From: RGIG6904 sp024680835
GTDB taxonomy: Bacteria > Bacillota > Clostridia > Lachnospirales > Lachnospiraceae
Length of the DNA: 9,761 nt
Assembly: GCA_024680835.1 (NCBI GenBank)
Contig: JAILBP010000126.1
Span: forward strand, 1 to 9,761
Reading direction: 5' to 3'
Made by a program: the position numbers and the translations under genes. Positions 1-6,439 of this stretch are shown here, piece after piece (the first letter of the stretch is position 1; each line of letters begins with the position of its first letter). Under the pieces are notes generated by a model. The model ran no database searches, had not been told where the DNA came from, and was given only the letters and a program-made list of their open reading frames with translations.

Positions 1-2
1 TC

Positions 3-40
3 GGAACCATTACAAATCATGACTTCGTCATGATGGTTCC
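3..40. repeat. Bulged inverted repeat (hairpin) at the left edge
   Basis: An outer 8-bp arm (GGAACCAT at 3-10, ATGGTTCC at 33-40) encloses an inner 6-bp arm (CATGAC at 18-23, GTCATG at 27-32) with a three-base loop. Seven unpaired bases (11-17) lie on one side. The element is about 65 bp downstream of the thyA stop codon. No T-run follows it on the plus strand. On the minus strand the window ends too soon to tell, so it could be a terminator for thyA, an intergenic repeat unit, or a leader structure of the next gene. Bases 41-105 show nothing else convincing apart from a short GGCC/GGCC stem near 93-103. Confidence 0.5.
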
Positions 41-105
41 TTCCTGTAATATGAATTGTTCTCTCAGAATTGCCCCCTCAGGCCTTCGGCCAGCTTCCCC
101 GACAC

Positions 106-954
106 TCAGATGGCTATCGGTATATCCTTGATCTGCTCGCCGGTTACATAGTCCTCAATATATATGTCGGCGGTTGTGAAATCGTAAAAATCATGTATAT
201 CCGGATTGAGCCGGAACTTCGGTGCAGGATGTGTCTCCCGGGATATAAGTTCCTTTACGATGTCCACATGTCTGTCATAGATGTGAGCATCCGCTATGAC
301 GTGTACCAGCTCTCCCGGTTCCATATCGCAGACCTGAGCCAGCATGTATACCAATACCGCATACTGGCACACATTCCAGTTGTTAGCTGCAAGGACATCC
401 TGACTGCGCTGGTTCAGTATTGCATTCAGGGTGAGCTTATCATGACCGGATCTCTGGGTCACATTGAATGTCATGCTGTATGCACAGGGGTAGAGCCTCA
501 TCTCTGAAAGATCGCTGTGCACATAAATATTGGTCATGATACGCCTTGAAAAAGGATTGTGCTTCAGGTCATAGATCACTCTGTCGACCTGATCAAAATC
601 CCCCTCTTTGTAGTGATGCTTTACACCCATCTGATATCCGTATGCTTTTCCGATGGAACCGTTCTCGTCGGCCCACTCATCCCAGATATTACTCTTAAGA
701 TCGTGTACATTATTGGACTTTTTCTGCCAGATCCACAGCATCTCATCCGTAGCGCTCTTGATATAGGTCTTCCTCAGAGTGATGGCAGGGAACTCCTTAG
801 ATAGGTCATACCTGTTCACCACTCCGAATTTTTTGATGGTGTAGGCGCTGGTCCCGTCCTCCCAGTGGGGGCGCACCAGCTCTCCTCTGGTATCCGTTCC
901 GTTCTCCAGAATATCTTTACACATGTTTATGAAAATATCATCAGCAAGACTCAT
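106..954 (-). CDS. thyA: Thymidylate synthase
   Basis: ThyA converts dUMP to dTMP in the cytoplasm, with 5,10-methylenetetrahydrofolate as carbon donor and reductant, and supplies dTTP for DNA synthesis. The 282-residue product matches the family length. Visible motifs are the paired arginines SRR near residues 136-138 (phosphate binding from the partner subunit), the catalytic cysteine in LYPCAYS (Cys157), the dUMP-binding block NQRSQD (181-186) with Asn194, and HIYDRH (224-229). Cys157 is followed by Ala rather than the His of E. coli ThyA; other Firmicute enzymes also vary here. I chose the ATG at 954 because AGAAGGAGAG lies just upstream of it. An in-frame ATG at 972 would put that site inside the gene and adds only six basic residues. 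It starts 73 bp after the diguanylate cyclase stop with no clear promoter between, so co-transcription is possible. The identification is secure. Confidence 0.96.
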   Translation of the reverse strand: MSLADDIFINMCKDILENGTDTRGELVRPHWEDGTSAYTIKKFGVVNRYDLSKEFPAITLRKTYIKSATDEMLWIWQKKSNNVHDLKSNIWDEWADENGSIGKAYGYQMGVKHHYKEGDFDQVDRVIYDLKHNPFSRRIMTNIYVHSDLSEMRLYPCAYSMTFNVTQRSGHDKLTLNAILNQRSQDVLAANNWNVCQYAVLVYMLAQVCDMEPGELVHVIADAHIYDRHVDIVKELISRETHPAPKFRLNPDIHDFYDFTTADIYIEDYVTGEQIKDIPIAI

Positions 955-1027
955 CTTTCTCTCCTTCTTCATGGTCCCGAGGGGTATCGCTTATGGCGGA
1001 TCCTTCAGGACGGTTCAGGCGGGCGCA

Positions 1028-2371
1028 TCAACTCTCATAGAATGTATAAGTATGCTTTCCTTTGCGTTTTGACTCATACATTGCTTCGTCCGTTTTTTCA
1101 AAGAGGCTCTCGGCATCATTTGCATCATGGCCGTTCACAATGCCGACACTGACTGTCACAGGCGGAAGTCCGTCATCTGTTTTCTGCATTTCCTCGTTTA
1201 TCTGATTGATCTTTGACTCAATAAGACTGTGCTGTATTCCCGAAGAATGGACCATAAATACCACAAACTCATCTCCGCCTATACGGCAGATACAGTCGTC
1301 ATCACGGAAAATACGGTTAAATATCTTAACAAGCTTGATCAGAACCTTATCTCCGGTCTCGTGACCGTAATTGTCATTGACGCCCTTAAAGTTATCAACG
1401 TCCATCAGCATCATGTATGTGGTACTGAGATCGATACCTGACATCAGAAGATCATAACCCGCACGGTTATATGCTCCCGTCAGCTCGTCATGGGATGCCT
1501 TGAAATTCAGGCTTTCCAGACTTGATCTGTAGCGGCTGTACATTTTATTGTACGCCTGCGCAAGATATTTGAACTCATTGGCTCCCTCTTCAGGTATGGG
1601 ACTGTCTTCCTTTATCTTGTCCACAGCCTTCAATACAGGATGAATTCCGAGAATCGATGTGAGTCTCACCATGATCAGTATTGACAGTACCTGGATCACT
1701 ATGACTATACGCACAAAGGTAAGCTCGTTGCGAAGGACTCCAAGTTCCTCTTCCTTCTTTGTCATCATCAGCCTGTCTACTTCCTCAAGGCTGTCACTCA
1801 TATCGCGTCTGATATTATCCTTCTGTTCGTAATATTCATCATTAAGAACGAGCTCCGTTGCTCGTCTGATCTTCTCATCCGGCGATAAAGCCTCATCCTC
1901 CGGGCTGAGTGTAACCTCATCCAGAACATCGGGATAGTCGGTATATCCCTTTGCCTCGATCACCAGGCGCATGGCGTAATACTCCTGATTCATGAGATTG
2001 ACCGAATGGGACATAGCCTCTTTGAGCTGTGCCAGAGCCTTCTGTGTCTTATCATTGAGATCCATCTTTGCTATAGCCTGCTCACGCCTGTTGGATTCGA
2101 ATGCCTCCTTGAAGTACTCATCCATGAAGCGCCTGTCTCCGTTGAGAGTGAATCTCTGCACCCGCTCTGTAAGATAATCGGATGCATCCATCAGCTCATG
2201 GGCTGCCTTCACCAGCTCAGTGTGCACCTCTTCGGCATTTGCAAGTCTCATAAAGGTATTAGTTAATCGAAATGATGCTATGACAACGGTTCCGGACCAT
2301 ATGACCATGGTTATAATCAGCCATACATGTATCGCTCTAAGCGACAACCCGTTTTTCAGATTCTTAAACAT
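1028..2371 (-). CDS. Membrane-anchored diguanylate cyclase (GGDEF domain)
   Basis: This protein should make cyclic di-GMP from two GTP at the inner face of the membrane in response to an extracellular or membrane signal. The 447 residues read as: a membrane helix at about 14-34; an outside helical sensor region of about 180 residues, similar in character to four-helix-bundle sensors; a second membrane helix at about 218-241; a HAMP-like linker at about 242-289; and a GGDEF domain at about 290-445. The GGDEF signature is intact at 365-369, as are SHDELTGAYNR (292-302) and DVDNFKGVND (324-333). RDDD at 356-359 fits the RxxD inhibitory site for product feedback. No EAL domain is present, so this is a synthase only. 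I chose the ATG at 2371 because GGAAGGG lies five bases upstream and the membrane helix follows at once; an upstream in-frame start at 2458 lacks these. A promoter sits before it. The signal sensed is unknown. Confidence 0.93.
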   Translation of the reverse strand: MFKNLKNGLSLRAIHVWLIITMVIWSGTVVIASFRLTNTFMRLANAEEVHTELVKAAHELMDASDYLTERVQRFTLNGDRRFMDEYFKEAFESNRREQAIAKMDLNDKTQKALAQLKEAMSHSVNLMNQEYYAMRLVIEAKGYTDYPDVLDEVTLSPEDEALSPDEKIRRATELVLNDEYYEQKDNIRRDMSDSLEEVDRLMMTKKEEELGVLRNELTFVRIVIVIQVLSILIMVRLTSILGIHPVLKAVDKIKEDSPIPEEGANEFKYLAQAYNKMYSRYRSSLESLNFKASHDELTGAYNRAGYDLLMSGIDLSTTYMMLMDVDNFKGVNDNYGHETGDKVLIKLVKIFNRIFRDDDCICRIGGDEFVVFMVHSSGIQHSLIESKINQINEEMQKTDDGLPPVTVSVGIVNGHDANDAESLFEKTDEAMYESKRKGKHTYTFYES

Positions 2372-2385
2372 GATACCCTTCCAAA

Positions 2386-2400
2386 ATACAATTATTGTAT
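2386..2400. promoter_or_regulatory. Short palindrome before the diguanylate cyclase
   Basis: ATACAAT, one central T, then ATTGTAT form a perfect 7-bp palindrome. It lies directly upstream of the ribosome binding site of the diguanylate cyclase gene and within its predicted 5' untranslated region. The one-base spacer makes an RNA hairpin unlikely, so a dimeric repressor site is the more natural reading. AT-rich palindromes of this size can arise by chance and no regulator is encoded nearby. Confidence 0.3.
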
Positions 2401-2463
2401 ATGGAATCCGCATTGCGGAAAGACTCGTCTTATCTCTTCCGCCACAGAGCACATACACAAATC

Positions 2464-2492
2464 ATTATATTATCAAAACTACTCAAAATCAA
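2464..2492 (-). promoter_or_regulatory. Sigma-A type promoter of the diguanylate cyclase gene
   Basis: On the minus strand a TTGATT -35 box (2487-2492) and a consensus TATAAT -10 box (2464-2469) are separated by exactly 17 bases. Transcription would start near 2457 and give a leader of about 86 nt, including a weak stem around GCGGAA/TTCCGC. The surrounding 193-bp gap is AT-rich and holds no gene. I see no convincing terminator for the upstream acyltransferase gene, so readthrough may add to expression. Confidence 0.62.
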
Positions 2493-2564
2493 CTTTTAAT
2501 TTCTCTTACTATTCACAGCCTATCATGTATGTGATCGTGCCGGAATATCCATATACACTACTGT

Positions 2565-3707
2565 CTACATCCACAGTTTTTTCAGTTTGCTCATGAGTAT
2601 GTTTAAAAGGATCGCGGATGGCAGTCCGAGTGCGAATACCACCAGCACGAACAGGGCATTATTGTGTATGTAATAAAGACTTTGAAGCTTTCCGTTAAAA
2701 GAATAGCAGAAGAGCTCCACGAACAATCCGTGGATCAGGTAAAACTCCAGGGTTATCTTTCCCATCAGCTTCAAAAAGCGGTTTCCTATGCGAATCTTTA
2801 GTCCCAGCAAGAAGGCGTAGAACACTACCGAGGATGATGCCAGCATTTCGGAGCAAAGACAGATTATACGCCTCGGGATCCTGTCCGGTGCGTCCCAGTA
2901 TTCCCCGTAATAAGACACCACCGCGGTAACAAACCGGCTTAATACGACGAAGACTGCCATGGCAAGCAATCCCAATACCAGATACAGCCTGTAATGCCTG
3001 CGCAGATGTCCCACGATCTTTTCCTCGTGCATTGCAAAAAAGATTCCCACGGCAAAAAGATGAACCGAATTATACCACCACTCTCCGCACATCCACCAGT
3101 CGCCATGATCTAATGACGCCCCCAGCAGCTGATAGCATACTGTAAAGATCACAACCGCCAAAAGAGCTGATCTGTCACTCTTGCAAAAACGAAATGCCAG
3201 AAAAAAGCACAAATAGAAAAACGGTATGACCAGGGCAAACCACTCATTGGGATTACAGAGCTTGAATCTGAGAAGATACCATACGATTGTTCCGCCGCCC
3301 ATATCCTCTCCGAGTAAGATCCTGACCGCCAAAAAGATCAGGGAGATCAGGTAACTCAACACTATAACCGGTACTATCCTCTTCCTGACAAAGCGATCTT
3401 TGAGATAGTCTTTTTTTGTCTTAAAGCTCTTGTAAAGTCCGTACCCGGAACAAAACATGAACAGGCTCACCAGTATAAAACCGATGGGGACAAAAAACTC
3501 AAGTCCCGGCACATAATAACTCTCATCGATCCACGAAGCACTGGTCTTCTGCCCGCAATGATGCAGCATTATACATACAGCGGCAAAACCCTGCATCGCC
3601 TTCATCTGTCCGAGTGAAAAAGCCTCCTCGTTCCACTGACCTTTTTTACTGATGGCACATCCCCAAAACAGCGCGATCAAGAGTAACGGGTATACGATAT
3701 AGATCAT
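2565..3707 (-). CDS. Membrane acyltransferase, acyltransferase-3 family
   Basis: Members of this family (OafA, O-acetyltransferases of lipopolysaccharide, peptidoglycan and exopolysaccharide) move acyl groups, usually acetyl, across or at the membrane onto sugar hydroxyls. The 380-residue product is very hydrophobic, with about ten predicted membrane segments. It shows the family landmarks in order: an N-terminal block with paired histidines (residues 35-52, His49-His50), FCSGYGL (85-91), the basic loop RFVRKRIVP (105-113), and a late block with IHG (His326). Length is normal and there is no extra SGNH domain, so it is the short form. The ATG at 3707 is preceded by a strong AGGGAGG site. The acceptor cannot be read from sequence; surface polysaccharide is the likely class. 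The gene stands alone, 268 bp after the esterase gene and 193 bp before the diguanylate cyclase. Confidence 0.88.
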   Translation of the reverse strand: MIYIVYPLLLIALFWGCAISKKGQWNEEAFSLGQMKAMQGFAAVCIMLHHCGQKTSASWIDESYYVPGLEFFVPIGFILVSLFMFCSGYGLYKSFKTKKDYLKDRFVRKRIVPVIVLSYLISLIFLAVRILLGEDMGGGTIVWYLLRFKLCNPNEWFALVIPFFYLCFFLAFRFCKSDRSALLAVVIFTVCYQLLGASLDHGDWWMCGEWWYNSVHLFAVGIFFAMHEEKIVGHLRRHYRLYLVLGLLAMAVFVVLSRFVTAVVSYYGEYWDAPDRIPRRIICLCSEMLASSSVVFYAFLLGLKIRIGNRFLKLMGKITLEFYLIHGLFVELFCYSFNGKLQSLYYIHNNALFVLVVFALGLPSAILLNILMSKLKKLWM

Positions 3708-3762
3708 GTTTGCCTCCCTTTGTTAGGTCATACAATCAGACACATTTGCCGGCAGGCTGTCA

Positions 3763-3968
3763 TGTGTTGACCGAATATATCTCCAGACAATATCTCGTCA
3801 TGAATATGATGGAATACATGCCTGATAAAAATGAGTTTGAGGTCAGAAATCTGGTAAATTCAATTTACGGCGAAAAGGTTTTCTCCGGCTGATGCCGCTC
3901 GGCTGGCCAAAAAAAATGCTTCAAAACAAAAGACCGCCAAGACCACCGGCAACATCTCCAAGAAATAA
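3763..3968 (+). pseudogene. Possible frameshifted 3' remnant of an unidentified gene
   Basis: This is the longest gap in the window (3708-3975) and it reads like coding DNA on the plus strand. From about 3763 one frame gives a protein-like stretch including TEYISRQYLVMNMMEYMPDK and EVRNLVNSIYGEKVFSG, then hits TGA at 3890-3892. The next frame continues as DAARLAKKNASKQKTAK and ends in a lysine-rich tail at TAA 3966-3968, eight bases before the esterase stop on the other strand. Skipping one base near T3890 joins the two into about 68 residues. No start codon with a good ribosome binding site is visible, and the reading begins next to the acyltransferase start, so the 5' part would be lost. 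I do not recognise the protein. It could instead be a chance open frame in non-coding DNA. Confidence 0.4.
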
Positions 3969-3975
3969 TGTTTTA

Positions 3976-5562
3976 TCAGTTTTTCAGCTCACCCTGTCTT
4001 GAACCGAGAGCAATGGCACCGTCATTTCTGTCGGTTCTGAAGGGTGCCAGCGGAAGTCCGCTCTGTCCGAATATGTATACGGGCGCATAATTTCTCCAGA
4101 AATATCTCGCCTTCGCAGGATTTTCTATCTCAGGTGAACTGAGAATAACCTCTCCGTTATCTTTTATCTCCACCGTTGCCGCCTCATAGATATTGTCATC
4201 CCCGGCTATCTCAAAGCCCCACTCTGACGTGTCTTCGGGCGCGTCTTCCGAAATCTTCAGCCCCCCGCTGCAATGCTCAAAGCTGATATGGATCTTCCCA
4301 TCTGCTATCCTGTATCCGGAATACTCCGGAGCAAATGCCACGCTCTCATCTCCCTTATCGTAAACCTTCAGGAGTGCAATCTCTGCAAGTCTGTCCCCAA
4401 CAGTCTTTTTATCCGTGGGATGGATATTATGGAACTCTCCTTTATCCAATATCACCGCCATCCATGTATCAGGCACCGACTTTGTGACATCTGCCTGAGC
4501 CTCCCTGATAAAGGGCCAGTTTTTGAAATCATCCTCACCCTCGTTAACGAATATCGGAAGCTGTGTCAGTATAAAAGGCAGCTTCTCATCCCTGAAGTCC
4601 CGGCGCCAAACCCTGATCAGAGTTTCCATCAGATCCCTGTAGATATACGGTCTGTTGTCATCCTCCTCCCCCTGATAATAGATGAATCCCGCCAGAGTAT
4701 AGGGCACGACTCTTTTAAGCATGGATCCGTAAAGTCCGCAGGGGCGTGTGAAATTTTTGGGTCCCATGGGACCGGGATAACGATTTTCACCGCAGATCTT
4801 TATAGCCTCATCCCAGTTCGGGTTGGGATATGTACTGTAATACTCTCCCAGCCTCTTATCAAATCCGCTCTGATACTCAAGATACTCCTGCCATTCCTGA
4901 TCGTATTTTACGGGATCCTGGTCTTCTGTCGCCTTATCGTAGGCTTCCACATAGGTCTTCAGCTTATCATTTTCCGCAAGGGAATCCCGGTCAACCCAGC
5001 AGGATGCACTGGTTCCTCCCCAGTTACAGCCTATGATACCCACCATAACTCCAAGCCTTTTTGCCAGATCCTTCGCAAAATAGTATGCAACTGCTGACCA
5101 TGCCGCAGGTACTCCCGGCTCGCAGAGCTGCCAGCAGCTTCTCTCCTCCGCCTCGAAAAGTTCTTCTCCCACCCATGAGACTTTTTGAGTATAGTAAAAA
5201 CGCACCAGAGGATCATTCGCATTTTTAACCTCCTCTGCGCCTCCGTCGGAATTCTGAAGCTCCAGCTCCATGTTGGACTGTCCGCCGGCAAGCCATACTT
5301 CGCCAAAATAAATATCATTTATGATATTCTTGTCGGATCCGGCAGAGGCAGTTATACTGTAGGGTCCACCGGCACTCACAGGCGGTAAACTCACCTCAAA
5401 CCTGCCATCTGACACAACAGCCTCAACCTTACAAACGGTATTATCTGCCGCATCTCTTAACTCGATCAGAGCCTCTTTTTGATCGGTATTACCCCATATA
5501 GCTGCTTTCTTATCACGCTGCAAAACCGCATGATCTTTCAATACTGCTGCGAATTCTATCAT
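3976..5562 (-). CDS. Sialate O-acetylesterase-like SGNH esterase (cytoplasmic)
   Basis: The family removes O-acetyl groups from sugars, classically 9-O-acetyl sialic acid, and also includes acetyl esterases acting on xylan-type oligosaccharides. The 528 residues begin with the usual N-terminal beta domain (VLQRDKKAAIWG, residues 13-24). The SGNH core has the nucleophile block GGQSN (93-97, Ser96), YYQGEED (295-301) and the late block with Asp373 and His381 in HNIHPTDK. A C-terminal beta domain ends in GLPLAPFRTD (502-511). No signal peptide or anchor is seen, so it should act inside the cell on imported material. I chose the ATG at 5562, which follows GAGAGGA by about ten bases; the in-frame ATG at 5631 lies inside the preceding hairpin. 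It sits 101 bp after araD, suggesting deacetylation of plant-derived pentose oligosaccharides. The exact substrate is an inference. Confidence 0.87.
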   Translation of the reverse strand: MIEFAAVLKDHAVLQRDKKAAIWGNTDQKEALIELRDAADNTVCKVEAVVSDGRFEVSLPPVSAGGPYSITASAGSDKNIINDIYFGEVWLAGGQSNMELELQNSDGGAEEVKNANDPLVRFYYTQKVSWVGEELFEAEERSCWQLCEPGVPAAWSAVAYYFAKDLAKRLGVMVGIIGCNWGGTSASCWVDRDSLAENDKLKTYVEAYDKATEDQDPVKYDQEWQEYLEYQSGFDKRLGEYYSTYPNPNWDEAIKICGENRYPGPMGPKNFTRPCGLYGSMLKRVVPYTLAGFIYYQGEEDDNRPYIYRDLMETLIRVWRRDFRDEKLPFILTQLPIFVNEGEDDFKNWPFIREAQADVTKSVPDTWMAVILDKGEFHNIHPTDKKTVGDRLAEIALLKVYDKGDESVAFAPEYSGYRIADGKIHISFEHCSGGLKISEDAPEDTSEWGFEIAGDDNIYEAATVEIKDNGEVILSSPEIENPAKARYFWRNYAPVYIFGQSGLPLAPFRTDRNDGAIALGSRQGELKN

Positions 5563-5617
5563 AACCGTGTCGTCCTCTCTCTGTCCCCGACAGTCCTTTT
5601 CTCCATAATACAACACA

Positions 5618-5650
5618 CCGGAACGGAGCATCTCAGCGCTTCCGTTCCGG
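5618..5650. terminator. Hairpin between araD and the esterase gene
   Basis: CCGGAACGGA (5618-5627) and TCCGTTCCGG (5641-5650) form a perfect 10-bp stem, with an inner AGC/GCT pairing that can extend it. Seven Ts follow on the plus strand (5653-5659), the classic shape of an intrinsic terminator, but no plus-strand gene leads into it. On the minus strand, where araD ends 14 bp earlier, the stem is preceded by As and followed only by a mixed U-rich stretch (UGUGUUGUAUUAU). It may act as a partial terminator after araD, or as a processing or mRNA-stabilising structure. Confidence 0.55.
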
Positions 5651-5663
5651 CATTTTTTTCACT

Positions 5664-6359
5664 TTATTTCTGTCCGTAGTATGCATTCTCACCATGCTTG
5701 CGGTAAAAATGCTTTTCGATAAGATAATCCGGTGCTTTATCGGCTTCCCTGTTGACTGTTTCCGTCAGGCGGGCCATCTTTGCAACCTCCTCCAGGACCA
5801 CCGCATTGTGTACGGCATTTGCGGCATCCGTGCCCCAGGTAAAGGGGCCGTGGTTTTTACACAGAACTCCCGGTGTGTATTCAGGATTTATGCCTTTCTT
5901 CTCAAGTGTAGATATGATCACAAGTCCGGTGTTTTTCTCGTAAGCTTCTTCGATCTCCTGAACAGTAAGGCTCCTGGTGCAGGGGATGGGACCAAAGAAA
6001 TAGTCCGCATGTGTGGTGCCATACACGGGGATATCACGGCCTGCCTGCGCCCAGGCAACAGCCTCTGTGGAATGTGTATGTACCACACCGCCGATACAGG
6101 GATATTTTTTGTACAGCTCAATATGAGTCGGCGTATCCGAACTGGGATTTAAATTTCCCTCAATGCGGTTTCCCTCCAGATCCATCACCACCATGTCTGC
6201 AGCTGTCATAGTCTCGTAATCCACGCCGCTTGGCTTTATGACAAAATATCCGCTCTCTCTGTCTATACCGCTGACATTACCCCAGGTATATGTCACAAGT
6301 CCTCTTTTGGGAAGCTCAAGGTTTGCCCGGAAAACTTGTTCTTTTAATTTTTCTAACAT
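5664..6359 (-). CDS. araD: L-ribulose-5-phosphate 4-epimerase
   Basis: AraD interconverts L-ribulose 5-phosphate and D-xylulose 5-phosphate, the last step that brings L-arabinose into the pentose phosphate pathway. It belongs to the class II aldolase fold and uses a divalent metal, usually zinc. The 231 residues match the E. coli enzyme almost position for position. Metal ligands are His94 and His96 (VVHTHS) and His170 (KNHGP), with Asp75 also in place; the catalytic Asp119 and Tyr228 near the C-terminus are present. GNVSG (27-31) and KPSG (42-45) bind the phosphate. All key residues are intact. The ATG at 6359 follows AGAGGAG. It lies 80 bp after the kinase gene, and the pair fits consecutive steps of the pathway. 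The isomerase AraA and the regulator AraR are not in this window. L-fuculose-phosphate aldolase is excluded by length and motif pattern. Confidence 0.95.
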   Translation of the reverse strand: MLEKLKEQVFRANLELPKRGLVTYTWGNVSGIDRESGYFVIKPSGVDYETMTAADMVVMDLEGNRIEGNLNPSSDTPTHIELYKKYPCIGGVVHTHSTEAVAWAQAGRDIPVYGTTHADYFFGPIPCTRSLTVQEIEEAYEKNTGLVIISTLEKKGINPEYTPGVLCKNHGPFTWGTDAANAVHNAVVLEEVAKMARLTETVNREADKAPDYLIEKHFYRKHGENAYYGQK

Positions 6360-6439
6360 TTTATCTCCTCTCTGTACGGTCTGACGTTTGATTTGTCAAT
6401 ACCTTTCTGTTCACAGCCACTCTTTCGGAAATTCAGATC

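Noticed and set aside
3763..3800. TTGACC and TATCTC on the plus strand as a promoter for the remnant
   Set aside because: The spacing is 18 and the -10 box is weak, and it falls inside the protein-like reading, so chance is more likely.
4273..5097. A 274-codon open frame on the plus strand inside the esterase gene
   Set aside because: It lies wholly antisense to a gene with clear SGNH motifs, its translation has no recognisable domain, and it has no good ribosome binding site. It is a shadow of codon bias.
5694..6152. A 152-codon open frame on the plus strand opposite araD
   Set aside because: It is fully covered by the conserved araD gene, and no motif or start signal supports it.
6365..6400. 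Perfect TTGACA on the minus strand upstream of araD as a promoter
   Set aside because: The only correctly spaced -10 box (TACAGA) matches poorly, and the start site would fall within the araD ribosome binding site.
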